The translations under genes and the position numbers were made by a program. Shown here piece after piece: positions 46,101 through 57,670 of a DNA stretch of 64,000 nt; the first letter of the stretch is position 1; each line of letters starts with the position of its first letter. The stretch comes from Anomaloglossus baeobatrachus (Eukaryota; Chordata; Amphibia; Anura; Aromobatidae): the NCBI RefSeq assembly GCF_048569485.1, contig NW_027445261.1:310001-374000 (forward strand). Direction: 5' to 3'. The notes below the pieces were generated by a model that did not search any database, was not told the DNA's origin, and saw nothing but the letters and a program-made list of their open reading frames with translations.

Positions 46101-47025
46101 GTTTTTAAAAGAAGCCAAGATGAACAAGTCATGGGTCAGCAAAGACTTTATCTACCTACCCCGGTGTCATCCTGGGGACGGATAAGAATGGCGTATTTTT
46201 GAATGTGCTTGATGCAAATCAAAACATCCTGTTTGCAACTAGGGCCCAAGTCCTGCCACTGATGGGGTGGGTGTCTGTGTGGCCCAATTTTTGGAAAAAA
46301 GGGAGACTCCGCTTGGAGTAACCCTTGCTTGCTGTGTTTTTAAAAGAAGCCAAGATGAACAGAGCTGGGATCAGGAAAGACTTTGCTACCTACCCCGGTG
46401 TCATCCTGGGGACGGTTAATTATGGCGTATTTTTTAATTTGCTTGATGCAAATCAAAACATCCTGTTTGCAACTAGGGCCCAAGTGCTGCCACTGATGGG
46501 GTGGGTGTCTGTGTGGCCCAATTTTTGGAAAAAAGGGAGACTCCGCTTGGAGTAACCCTTGCTTGCTGTGTTTTTAAAAGAAGCCAAGATGAACAGAGCT
46601 GGGATCAGGAAAGACTTTGCTACCTACCCCGGTGTCATCCTGGGGACGGTTAATTATGGCGTATTTTTGAATTTGGTTGATGCAAATCAAAACATCCTGT
46701 TTGCAACTAGGGCCCAAGTGCTGCCACTGATGGGGTGGGTGTCTGTGTGGCCCAATTTTTGGAAAAAAGGGAGACTCCGCTTGGAGTAACCCTTGCTTGC
46801 TGTGTTTTTAAAAGAAGCCAAGATGAACAGAGCTGGGATCAGGAAAGACTTTGCTACCTACCCCGGTGTCATCCTGGGGACGGTTAAGAATAGCGTATTT
46901 TTGAATGTGCTTGATGCAAATGTAGCTGTGAAGTGTACAACTGGGGCACAACTGCTGCCACTGAAGGGGTGGGTGTGTGTGGGGCCCAATTTTTGGAAAA
47001 AAGGGAGACTCCGCTTGGAGTCACC
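43083..47025 (+). repeat. 234-bp tandem array grown from the transposase 3' end
   Basis: The word aagatgaac or aaatgaac recurs at 43083 (in the gene), 43309, 43543, 43777, 44010, 44245 and so on to 46820: 17 units at 234 bp. Each unit holds a decayed copy of the last transposase codons and stop (gene: gtgtcatcctggggagagtaa; units: gtgtcatcctggggacggtta), then 3' UTR sequence. Two main types exist: A with gtagctgtgaagtgtacaac, B with caaaacatcctgtttgcaac. Starting at 43282 the order is A B B A B A B B A B B B v B B A, where v (about 46090) keeps gene-like aacaagtcatgg. Confidence 0.95.
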
Positions 47026-47351
47026 TTGCGGTGTTTTACATGATTTTAGAATGGCGTGCCATGCCTATATCTGTGTGTCCTCCTCTTTTCCTTGTCCAGC
47101 TGTTTTGTTTTCGCATGAGTATATGTCCTTGTCACTTTCCCATGTGTTTGTGTTGTGTTGTGAGTTGTTTGTCACCTTTTGGACACCTTTGAGGGTGTTT
47201 TCTAGGTGTTTTACTGTGTTTGTGATTGCCTGCCATTGTTTCCTATTGGCTCGAGTTCGGTTCGTCGAACGTTCGACGAGCCGAACTCGAACGGGAGCTC
47301 CGTTCGGCGAACCGACCTCGAGCCGAACCGGGACCGGTTCGCTCATCTCTA
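47026..47351 (+). other. 3' end of hAT-2
   Basis: A unique tail after the array, then from 47250 a dense palindromic subterminal zone (ggttcgtcgaacgttcgacg, gccgaactcgaac, ggttcggctcgag-like words on both strands) leading to the terminal repeat. Confidence 0.8.
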
Positions 47352-47359
47352 CTCCTGGA

Positions 47360-47715
47360 CATAGCATTCGAATTACCAGGTCCCTGAAGGCTGAAATGCG
47401 TAGTGGCCGGAAATCATGAACAATTACAATGGGCGTATGTGCTGTAGATCCTGCGTCAGTTGTAGCTTGGAACTTTGTCTTTTCACGGATTTGCCCGTCT
47501 CTCATGGTGTTGGGCTATTTTCGGATCAAAATGGTGTGTCCCTCCTTGGCCCGTATCATGGGTTATTTCAGGGGCAAATTTAACTCTCTTAGCACTTTTC
47601 TCCTTAATTGTGGCCGTTGAATTGTGGGGTCAAGGTCTATCCAACCAGCATATTTGTTGTTTTTCAGACAATTTAGGGCTCGTGCATAGTAATAATAACA
47701 CAGGTTTCCAAGGGT
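47360..47715 (+). mobile_element. DIRS-like retroelement fossil, part 2
   Basis: Resumes the fossil begun at 34925: RITRSLKAEM, and further on VAVELWGQGLSNQHICCFSD, the RNase H part of DIRS-type pol. Broken; no recombinase part is seen. Confidence 0.65.
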
Positions 47716-47826
47716 AAAAATTTTTGAAAGATGTGATTTTTTTCATACTTTCGATCATTGGACTCAGTAAAAATATTGAAAAATTATCATCACGTACAGT
47801 TTTTTCACAAACACTGATTCTATAGG

Positions 47827-48608
47827 TGTTAGGGCCAGGTGGACGGGCAGACCCAGGAGGTGGATCCACTGGGCCGAACACCTTAATGAAGGCAAGGGGT
47901 CCGGTAGCCGGAGCACTACGGGTAGCAGGACAGTCCGTGCAAAAGAGTGGAATGGAGAAGTCCCTGGGACCACGGAGTCACTGATGGTAGTCCGGGTGAC
48001 GGAGCTCAGGTTCGGAGGCCGAGATGTCAGGCAGAGTCCGGAACCGATGGAGCGAGAGGACGGGTCACCACAGGGATCAGAGATGGTACGGACTGACGGG
48101 ATGGCAGATAGTCAGCGTTCGGGGTTCGGGAATCGGCAGGACCGGATGGCGAGGCAGGAGCGGCTCTAGAAGAGAGATAGGTAAGTATATCACAGAGACA
48201 CAAGGAGACCTGACTCCTAGCTTAGGAAACACGAAGAACAGGCCCCGCCCACTTGGACATTAAACCCCTTTATACCCTGTACCTGTGTGTTCAATTTCCT
48301 GTCAGTGGACGCTGGTCCTTTAAGAGAGGGTCAATGACCGCGCGCGCGCCCTAATGCGCATGCGCGAGGCCCGGGTGCCAGAAGCCAGGGCAGGGAGCGG
48401 TGTATAGGAAGCAGGGGAGCCGGCCTGGAGCAGGGCTGCCGACGGGCGCCGGGAGCGGGGACCGGGCCGCCTGGGGACCGCAGGTGGTGGAGGCTGGAGA
48501 CCGTGGAGCGGGGGATGTCTGCCAGAGGAGCCGGGGAGCGAAGCAGGGAAGCCGGGGAGCGTGGCAGGTGAGCCGGGGGGCAGAGCAGGGGACCCGGAGA
48601 GCGTGACA
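47827..48608 (+). mobile_element. Solo LTR A
   Basis: 782 bp from TGTTAGGGCCAGG to GAGCGTGACA with perfect 5-bp direct repeats ATAGG at 47822-47826 and 48609-48613. The inside is GC-rich in its second half (48330-48600). No pol nearby: a solo LTR of a Gypsy- or retrovirus-like element. Confidence 0.85.
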
Positions 48609-48825
48609 ATAGGTTTCCAAAAGGTTAGAATTCTGAAAAGATTCCCTCCATACTTTTCTGAAGATGGTGCTCTAGTGTATTCAAGCGATGTTCCTGTGCT
48701 GATGGAAAATGTAACATTAAGTACAATGTGAGCGAGTGGAGACACGTCATTGTTTCATCCAAAAAGTCTGAAAGCTGTGCTACTGCTCAATGGCAGTAAG
48801 TATTCTTCAGTGTGTGTAGGGCATG

Positions 48826-49739
48826 TGTCGCGGGCAGAGGGGCCACGCACGCTACGCTCGGGTTCGGGGACTTCTGCTGCTGCTGCTGCTCGGTGGCTCG
48901 AGCGGAGGGCCAGATCCGGGGACTCGAGCAGCGCTCCTCGCCCACGAGTGAAAAGGGGGTGGTTTGTTTGGGGAGATAGTTAGTGACGTCACCCACAGGT
49001 CGTGGTGATAATGGGCACCACCACTGCTGGTGACGGGGATCCCGGGAGCGATGGCAGGGAGCAGCTAGGATGTTGGTTCCCCCTCCGTGGGTAGGGGTTG
49101 GTGATCCCGGGGCCCGGTGGCGGTACGGGGAGGCTGGATGGCTGGGGTGTACGTACCGAGGGAGCCCGTTTGCCCGCAGGCGCTGGCCCTTGGATCTCTA
49201 GCCTATGGCGGTGGCTTTTTATCCTCACGGTGTGGACGGTTGCCTTCTGTCGGGTCTTGGGTGTTAGGGAACCCCTGGGATTCCGGTCACTCTCGGATTT
49301 GACCATTGTCGGCGGCTCCTAGCCTGGTCAGGGTCCAATGGCCCTGCCTTTGTGCTTGGTACAGATCCGCTCACCGGTTCAGTTCCCCTCGGGTCACCGC
49401 CCGTCCCCGGTCCTACGGTTCAGCTGACTTGTACCACCTCCTGCAGACGGCCACCACCGTCTGCCGACCTTGCTGACAGTGCCTGGGCTCCTACCCAGAC
49501 ACTAACAGTTTCTGTCCTCTCACTTTCCACTACAAAACTAAACTAACTGCTTTTTCCCGCCTCCGGGCCTGTGAACTCCTCGGTGGGTGGGGCCAACCGC
49601 CTGGCTCCGCCCCACCTGGTGTGGACATCAGAGCCTGGAGGAGGCAACAAGGATTTTGTGTGACTGATGTAGACTATCCAGGGGAGGGGGTGTGTGTGAT
49701 TTTGTGTTTGTGACTACCTGGCTAGTCCAGGGCGTCACA
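48826..49739 (-). mobile_element. Solo LTR B (Gypsy type)
   Basis: 914 bp; on the minus strand it starts TGTGACGCCCTGG and ends GCGACA. CATG stands on both sides (48822-48825 and 49740-49743), a probable 4-bp target duplication. It is the full-length relative of the LTR fragments at 5497-6130 and 22131-22764. A (ctg)n run lies at 48870-48887. Confidence 0.85.
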
Positions 49740-49931
49740 CATGCTATGCACTTGGAAGAAAGAGAATTTAGACTTTATTCTCAAGAAACTTAACTACAAG
49801 GAGCATGGATGGTCAATATGTGGTGGTCTAAAAATGTTCTCATTGCTTCTTGGGCAGCAAGGAGGATATATTAAATACCCATGCTGTTCTGCCTCATGGC
49901 AGCCTGCTAATAGTCATTCATTGAAATTTCT

Positions 49932-50570
49932 GTTACAATCCCTAGAGGTCATTGTTATTCTTTTGAATTGCTGAGTTTCCCTTTAAGCTAAAGGTATTCT
50001 GGGTAAGGAATGCCTCCCTGAGCTGAGAAGAAGCCTGCAGCCATTTTTTCTTTGGATTTGTCAGGAAAGGACATGCCGACTTACCTCTCTGTACATTCAC
50101 CCCTGCCTAGTGTAATCCGGTGAGCAAAGCAAATTACATGTGTTAGTGATAGAATCCTAGATGGAAGAGTGTAGTAAATGCATTGTACATTGTACTTCTA
50201 CACCTTTAGTGTCATCCCTGTCTTGTTTGTCTAGATAAGATTTCTATGTATTGCAGATGCAGTGACCTTTCACCTACATTCTCGTAAGAACTGCATCTCA
50301 TGTACTGTTATGCTATGTTAACTCTGTATTAACACTGTACTGACTGTAATCATTTTCTTGTTATAGTTTTTACCCGTATAAAACAGTATCTTGGATATAC
50401 CGTATTCTGTCTTCAACTGCATCTTGGATATTCCTATATTCACTGTATATTCCATGTATACTGCAATCAAGTTCACGTTACCAGCTAATAAATCAAGGCT
50501 ATTGAACTTCACAGTCTGTTTATTTGAAATGTGAACTAGGGTTTAGCTGTATGCTAGAGATTCACAGCAT
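49932..50570 (+). mobile_element. LTR-like insertion C
   Basis: A foreign block of about 640 bp with tataaaa at 50378 and aataaa at 50488, in the order of a promoter and poly(A) site in an LTR. Edges are not fixed and no target duplication was found; a TGTTAC start at 49932 and TTCACA end at 50570 are a guess. Confidence 0.4.
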
Positions 50571-50857
50571 TACGTAAAAGAAGGCAGAACACATGCTTTT
50601 TGTGTGAATTGGAAAGCCAGGTTAGGACTCTTCACTGGAGCAAAAAAAATTGGCCAACAAGAACATCTTTGTAACCGGGACTCAAGAACATTGTTGCATA
50701 AAGCTTAGTTGATCCCACCTAAAGTTCTCTTGCCACCACTCCACTGTAAGCTTGGACTGATGAAGCTGTTTGTGAAAGCGCTACTGAAAGAAGGAGAGAT
50801 GTTTAAGTACCTGTGTACCAAGTTTCAGGGACTGTCAGAATCAAGTCTGAAGGAAGG

Positions 50858-51650
50858 TGTGATGCCCTGGCAAAACCAGGTAGTTACAGATAGGCCCCCG
50901 CACAACACCTTTCCTCACTTAGGAAACACACAGCCGACCTGAAACCCTAGTCACCTAGGACACTGAAGCCAGGACCGAAACCAGCGGCCTAGCTAATTAA
51001 ATGATTGAGGGCAGGATTATAGGTCCTATCCCACCTAAAGTCCCTCAAAGAAGACAACAGCCCACTGATAGGGATAAGGCCACCGCCAGGGCCCTTAGAT
51101 CCCACGGGCCAGCGCCTGCGGGCACGGCTCCTTAGGCCATATCCAGCCGGGAGCGGACTCCTGAGTTCCAGACCAGGCAGTCCACCATACACAAAAACAA
51201 GTGCAGAGTAAAGGACAGCGACCACCAGCCTGGGTGGGGGACCTGAATGCAACCGGCCGGGGCGGCAGGCCACCAGCACCTTTGGTTTACCGAAAGACTC
51301 GTGTGATTCATTTACTGTGAGTAACCAAACATCCCCCTGCTTGCTCAGGCGCGCCGGCCCTTGCCATCACCATACCCTGCACAAAGACACTGGGCCCCGG
51401 GGCAATCATCCCTACACACGGAGGGGTTAACATCCAGCTGCCACTACATCTCTCCCGGGTATCCCATAACGGCAGCGGTGGTGTCCCACCTCACCACACA
51501 CCGTTGGTGGCGTCACAAACTTAATACGGCCTAGCCCATACATCTACATTCCTCCTTTTATTCGACATGTCCGCGAGACCCCCGGGTCGAGCCACTCTCT
51601 TAGAAGGTCTGGATCCGACCAACGGCGGCTGCTGGCACAGGGGCAGCACA
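50858..51650 (+). mobile_element. Solo LTR D (Gypsy type)
   Basis: 793 bp from TGTGATGCCCTGGC to GGCAGCACA. The start resembles LTR B and the 5497 fragment, but the body is much diverged. The flanks gaagg and aaagc match only in part. It splits the unnamed gene family between LKEG and IFVG. Confidence 0.75.
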
Positions 51651-52083
51651 AAAGCATTTTTGTGGGTTCGGATATTCAGAAACCCATGAATGAAGGATGA
51701 CGTGTTTTAAACAATAATGAAAACTGTTGAAAAAAGGGCTTGGGACTCTTTGAAAGAAGCAATAAATACGTTTCTAGGTAACAACAAAGAATCAAAATTT
51801 AAGTCCATCGTGGAGAACATGCTGAAACGTTTCAAAGCCTTGGGTTGTCTAATGAATTTGAAGTTACATTTTTTACATTCCTATTTGGACTACTTGTCTG
51901 AAAACCTTGGTGCTGGTGGGAAGAACAAGAAGGTTTTCATCGGAATATCAAGGAGATGGAACGACGATACCAAAGTAAATGAAACGTGAACATGATTGCC
52001 GGATGCTTCACAGAGAAGATCCACAGGCCTTCTATAAGAGAAAAGGGGGATCTAGAGAAAAGGAAAAAGTGCAAGAATAAATT

Positions 52084-52870
52084 TCTAATAAAGTTGCAGA
52101 ATGACTGTACAATAAATAAATGTATTTTATATATAAAATTGTGAATATTTTTGGTTACAATAAGTATTTTTCTTGTTCATGTCACTTGTATGTAACTTCA
52201 CACATGGATTGTACAAAATCAATATTTGATGGTTAAAAAAAAATATTTATTTTTTTTTTAAATCAGGACATTAGAAAACATAATAATCAGTCACTGGATT
52301 TGAAGTTTCATAAACCAAAATTTTACATAGCTGTGTAATTTGTCGGGCACCCACCGACAATAGAATAGCGCCAGATTTAGGAAGCTGGCTGAGGTCTGCA
52401 AAGTCTGTAGCCAGGTGACAAAATTGTCCAACCTGGGTTTCTTCCTTAAGTAGTCTCTGGTATGATGATATGGTATAATCCTGGCAGCCGGAGTCGAAAT
52501 CCCTAGATTGCGGTTATGATCTCCAATCGGAATTGGAGCCCCTAGATTGAAGCCATGTAGCCAAGTGATCCTCTAGTTGAAGCCAAAGTCCCTAGACCGA
52601 GTCCACAAGGCATCCTGGTTCTGATCCCCTAGCCAGCTCCTAAGAGCTTAGACTAGATCATGCAACATCCATCAACAACCTGGTGACTCCAAGAAGTCCC
52701 CTTTTATAGCCATAACCTTCCCTTAGGATATACTGTGCCCTTATCAGATTGGTTGTACAAGGTTGCTTCTCTTATTGGATGAATTTCAAGCTGCATGGAT
52801 AATGTTCATTTAAATGATGTGGATAGAAAGACTGAAGATATCTACATGTAGTCTGAAATCCATCATGAAT
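52084..52870. other. Stretch with no gene seen
   Basis: AT-rich first part with poly(A)-signal-like aataaa words (52075, 52110), then sequence with loosely repeated ccctagat / gaagcca blocks at 52490-52600. No family recognised. Confidence 0.5.
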
Positions 52871-53494
52871 CAATACTATTTTACACAGTCATAAGCAGCC
52901 CATGGGCATTCACCTGCATTCAAACCAATAACAGCTCATAGACCAGACAATCCATCTACCACTGGACCAAAGACAGGAAGTTAAATCCACTGCCTGCGGT
53001 AACCAACTTAATCCTATAGGCTACTCACACAACAAACCCAACAGAAAGGAAAAAAACATGGCTTCGATTATCCATCCAATGAAAACGCATAACCATTGTG
53101 AGCCATTGGACAATGCAATTGGACACTTGGTGACATGGTGCACGGCCCAATGAATCAAGTCTTTACTTCATATTCACGGTTTAAGCCCTTGGGTTCTAAT
53201 GTGCCCAGAGTACATATCCAGAAAGATTCTCTTTCTTTGAGCTAAACACAAGTCAACAATACATTGTAAGCAGATTCTATTACCAGTCCCACACCATTTT
53301 GTGACGCATAATCACACAGTGATCCAATTAAGATTCCAAGTCATCGGACATGTCCAAGCCATACGCAGAGGAGGCAATAGAATTAGGAAGCTCAAAGAAA
53401 GGGAATCTTTCTGGATATATACTCTGGGCACATTGGAACCCAAAGGCTTAAACCATGAATATGAAGTACAGACTTGATTCATTGGGCCATGCAT
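52871..53494 (+). mobile_element. Penelope-like end cluster, copy 1
   Basis: Almost the same as 60885-61496. It contains the C-terminus of a Penelope-like protein (IRRGGNRIRKLKERESFWIY, TLGTLEPKGLNHEYE at 53360-53465) and, in front, an inverted copy of its last 95 bp (53146-53240 against 53395-53492), so the cluster folds back on itself. It starts with ttttacacagtcataagcagcc, also seen beside unit T in the arms. Fossil fragment. Confidence 0.75.
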
Positions 53495-54720
53495 GGACAT
53501 AATGGACATAATTCTAATAGGCAGGACAGGTAATAAGGAGCACAAGTTATATGCTAAAATGTGTTGTGTGACAAGACAGACACAGGAAAGGACATGATAA
53601 CAGGTGTAGGGACCAACAAGGTGAGACAAGGGGTATCAGGATAGGGTCAAGTAGGTATGAATGTAGTAATGGGGCAGGCATAGAGAATTGTATGTGAATG
53701 TGAATTACAATAAATCACTAAGGAAAGGAATATGTGAGTGTGTGCCTAATGTAAACTAATATTGTACTGGCAAAATTATAGATGGAAAGGGAGAAGGGGA
53801 GGGGGGAGAGAGGAGGCTGTAATTGACTACAAGGGTATGAGTTATGAGTGATCATAGGGATAGTGTTACATAAGTGGAAATACCTATGGAGGACCGGATG
53901 TGTAAGCGCATACCTTATACAAACCTATAGAGTGCTGATGGGTGAGAGTGTGATGTTAGATATAAGACATCCTATAGTGAATAGTGAGCCGTAATCAAGT
54001 GCAACAGGGATATTTCACGTGACTATGGGAACCTGGAAGGTAAAGAAAGGGGAGAAAAAACTGTTAGACAAGGTAATCAGACATAATGTAACCAGTTGAT
54101 CAGACATGATCACCTGGTTTGAGACCCCCTGCCTTACACTATATAGATATCATGTTCATTCCCCATCTATCTTGCTCAGGAGAGCATCTCCCTCCCCCGG
54201 CACCAAGAGCAGCTCATACTGAATTGTTACATTGACTAGTAACACTGCACACAGAAATGCACCTTAATATTCCACTGTTAACCCTTTCCTCCCAGCAGTA
54301 ACACACAACTCCTCACCTTGATATCATGGTGATTTATGGTCAGAATGACTTCAATGCGATCAGTGATTTCTATTCTAGCTCTGCTCACATAGATTTTATA
54401 TCCACACTCAACTATAGGCCGTTCTTCATATTTTGGGGGCTTTTAGTCAGATATACTAGTTTGTGCCTGTATAGTATTGGTGTAGATGGGAGTGTAGGGC
54501 ATGGGTTACATGGCACTGTGGTGGAATACTGATGGGAGGTATTGGTGCTGTGTTTGATGCTTCTACTGGGTATTTTCCTACAAATACTGGAACAGCTCAC
54601 TGCTTAGAATGATCCTTCCCAGCTCTATAATATATTATATATACCCCACAATGCAGGCTCACACACACATTTGTCTCAAGTGTGTTGTAGGGACACAGAT
54701 ACAGTCTTGGTCATGTGACT
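53495..54720. other. Flank of unit T copy 3
   Basis: 53495-53765 no gene. 53766-54110 is found inverted at 61600-61930. 54111-54720 shows nothing recognisable. Immediately after it, unit T copy 3 begins at a MITE end. Confidence 0.6.
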
Positions 54721-55295
54721 AAAGGCTACTTTACACACTGCGATATCGGTCCCGATATCGCTAGTGTGGGTACCCGCCCCCATCTGTTGCGCGACACGGG
54801 CAAATCGCTGCCCATGCCGCACAACACCGACCAGACCCGTCACACATACTTACCTGCCCGGCGACGTCGCTGTGTCCGGCGAACCGCCTCCTTTCTAAGG
54901 GGGCGGTCCGTGCGGCGTCACAGCGACGTCACTGAGCGACCGCCCAATAGCAGCGGAGGGGCGGAGATGAGTGGCCGGAACATCCCGCCCACCTCCTTCC
55001 TTCCTCATAGCGGCTGGGAGGCAGGTAAGGAGAGGTTCCTCGTTTCTGCGGTGTCACACGGAGCGATGTGTGCTACCGCAGGAGCGACGAACTACATCGT
55101 TACTGCTGCAGTAACGATAATCGAGAATGGAGACCCATGTCACCGATGAGCGATTTTGCACGTTTTTGCAACGATGCAAAATCGCTCATCGGTATCACAC
55201 GCAGCAACATCGCTAATGCGGCCGGATGTGCGTCACAAATTCCGTGACCGCAACGACTCCGCATTAGCGATGTCGCAGCGTGTAAAGCCCCCTTT
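54721..55295. mobile_element. 575-bp fold-back MITE, copy 3
   Basis: Same length and ends as 15965-16539, with TA-AAGG at the left and CCTT-TA at the right. Its left terminus is also the edge of unit T. Confidence 0.85.
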
Positions 55296-55556
55296 AGTGG
55301 GAGTGGTGTACAGGGTCTTAGCAGTAAAGAGTATTCCATATTTCTGCCAGATACCCACAGAGATATTGAAATCTGAAAAAAGAGACTTCTGCTCATTGAA
55401 GGTAAGAACTGCTCACATAGCGTTCAACTCCACAGCAAACGAGTGCTCTAGCACTGGCATCTCAGCAGGGATATTCCCCTACTACACATGTGTGTCTAGG
55501 TCACTGTGACAGTTTACAGGACATAACTCAGGGCACCTAGACAGAAGGCAGAGGGA

Positions 55557-56904
55557 CTACTTTCTATTTCTGGTGTAGAGCTTAGTACAATATATATATA
55601 TTTATACTATTACATGGGACACATGTACCTTGTATTACCATTATTCGCTGTATATGAACCCCTTTTCTCCGGGCATTATTTGTCTATAGCATTTTTCACG
55701 AACCTGAGGCAACTGAGAACCCTTCAGTGAAGGAATTCCACTAACCCTCACAATACCTACCAGGGGCCTCCCTGCAGTAACTCAGGTAGTTGTACCCATT
55801 CTCTTTCCGCATTCTATGTGTTCTTCTTCTTTCTTCTTTTTTTTCTTTTTTCTTCTTTTTATTTCTATCATGTAGTTCAGGGGTTTATAGATATATGTCC
55901 TGCATCTCATATTTCCTTTAGTGGTGCTTCTTACCCATTCTCATATCATTTACCCTAGTATTTCATGATCCTGAGGCGACTGAGAACCCTTTAATAAAGG
56001 AATCCTTTTTCACCTGAATTGTCAAGTGATACTTACCAGTGACTATCACGTAATGTTACAGGTAGTTCCATTTTCTTCCTCTTCTTTCTCTCCTTTCTTC
56101 TTTGTCACACGGTCCATTGTGTTATAGCCCACGTGTCATGATAACACTTGTACCATCTTTTCATTTAGATTCCACCTACAATTATTTACCGATTCCAGTT
56201 CTGGAATAGGCTTTCATCATCTACTCACTAGAATTCTCAAGTTCATAAGGTACTGAGACATATACATGTTCACACCATTATAAAGAACAAAGTATAAACA
56301 TTGAGGTTTTTCTCACACCCATGTTCCTGTGTTCTTTGATATGATATGTGTTCATTTCCTTCACTATATAGGATTGCAAGTTTTCCATTTGTACCTTAAT
56401 GGCAATGACGCTATACAATTGAACACATATCATCCTGTTATCCATATAGGTGTGTATTTACCTGCTTGACTATTTTTGGTTGTTTGATCCAGAATGTTTC
56501 TCCAGATAGGTCATGTGGAAATTTTCTTTCCTCAGTACAAATGTTTTCACTATGGCTTTGGAAAATTTTTTTGTATGTGCATCATGGTCATTTGACCCAT
56601 TGTACTCTCAAGTAGCAATATATTGTACTGTTATGTTGTACTATGTACTAATTACGTGTTTATATGGTTTTGTAACCCTTTATGATCTTAGATAACTTTA
56701 TCCTTGATAAAGACCTAAAAACAAGCTCGAAACGTTGGATGAATTATCCTTTTGCACAAATAAAGAATTTTCAGCATTCTAAGAGTTCTTTTCTTACGTT
56801 ATTGATCACTATAGTGTGCCAGAGCTATTTCTATTGAATTAACTCTTATTTTTTCTGAGCACCTGCTATATACACAGTGAGCCAGACATATTCAATTTTC
56901 ATTC
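55557..56904 (+). mobile_element. Penelope-like insertion, copy 3
   Basis: Same insert with the same 14-bp duplications (55543-55556 and 56905-56918), so it predates the triplication of unit T. Hammerhead-like motif at 56702-56738. Confidence 0.65.
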
Positions 56905-57134
56905 AGAAGGCAGAGGGAAGCCTTAGCAGCTGAGCCTATATCTTGGCTTGTGAGCATTAGAACAGGCCGGCGATTACAGGGTAACATGAAAAATGTCCAG
57001 CTTGCATTATGACTAGAACATGACAATATCCTTTTAAGTACTAACCTATGATGCGTTCCTAAGCAGTTGATGTTATATGTTCTACATTTCATTTTCTGCA
57101 TACTTTACAAGTAGTAGAATTTGCTTTGATATAG

Positions 57135-57409
57135 GCAACTGGATTTTCACAATGAAAAGGCAAAGGATAACGCCCGAAAAAGACGCCATACATTATGTCA
57201 GTGCCATCACTGACAAACCTGGATTGACCATGAAATACATCAATCCCCTTAAAGGTGAGTTAAAACAAGTTTTAACTAAATTGCCTTAATATTGTCATGC
57301 ATTAGAATGACTGTCTTAGGTAATGATAAATATTTTCTACAGGAAGAGGAGTGTTTGCTGAAACTGAAATCGAAAAAGGGAGTTTTGTTGCAGAATATCG
57401 AGGTGAGCT
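57135..57409 (+). pseudogene. KMT5A-like SET-domain exons, copy 3
   Basis: ATG at 57152, exon 1 to 57254, intron 57255-57342, exon 2 57343-57409, as in the right arm. Splice sites and reading are unchanged. Confidence 0.75.
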
Positions 57410-57670
57410 CACGTATGCACTTACGATGGTAGACAACTACTCGAGATTTATGGTTGTGGTACAAGTCAAAGATCTAATGGCCCATACTGCAGCGAAGGTC
57501 TTCCAAGCACACTTATGCAGACCTCATGGCTACTCAGAGAGAGTCCTCACAGATCAAGGCACTGCCTTTGAAGCGGAAATCTTCAAGGACTTCTGCAGCT
57601 TTTACCGATGCAGGAAGATGCGTACTACACCCTACCATGCTCAAACCAATGGTTATCAACCTGCTCAGGA
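57410..57670 (+). mobile_element. Gypsy integrase core fragment, copy 3
   Basis: Same piece as 18652-18910, in frame with the SET exon. Confidence 0.85.

Larger units (their letters stand above)
35153..47351 (+). mobile_element. hAT-2, 12.2-kb hAT transposon carrying two tandem arrays
   Basis: Bounded by tagagttgagtgcggttcg at 35153 and ...ggttcgctcatctcta at 47351 (reverse complement tagagatgagcgaacc; imperfect terminal inverted repeats), and by perfect 8-bp direct repeats CTCCTGGA (35145-35152, 47352-47359). Subterminal zones are full of GTTCG/CGAAC and CTCGAG/TTCTAG words. Order: 5' end, 138-bp array, transposase, 234-bp array, 3' end. The target is a DIRS-like fossil that resumes on the other side. 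12 kb is unusually large for hAT; about 7.3 kb of it is array. Confidence 0.95.
47716..52083 (+). pseudogene. Decayed gene of an unnamed multicopy family, interrupted by LTRs
   Basis: Pieces of one protein lie in order on the + strand: SLKAVLLLNGSKYSSVCVGH (48765-48825), FILKKLNYKEHGWSICGGLK and LLLGQQGGYIKYPC (49741-49900), KVLLPPLHCKLGLMKLFVKA with FKYLCTKFQGLSESSLKEG (50720-50857), then KRAWDSLKEAINTFLGNN, LKLHFLHSYLDYLSENLG (51660-51990) and a decayed tail to about 52080. I recognise this as a family with many copies in animal genomes, annotated only as uncharacterised; I cannot name it or give a function. It may be part of a transposon. LTR insertions at 47827, 48826, about 49932 and 50858 fall between the pieces. 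Confidence 0.6.

Noticed and set aside
43282-47025. Row of 76-codon frames, one per 234-bp unit
   Set aside because: 234 is divisible by 3, so one frame is repeated in each unit. The frames start at TTG, not ATG, and derive from the transposase end plus UTR.
48331-48745. Proline/serine-rich frames in solo LTR A
   Set aside because: GC-rich LTR sequence gives long frames by composition.
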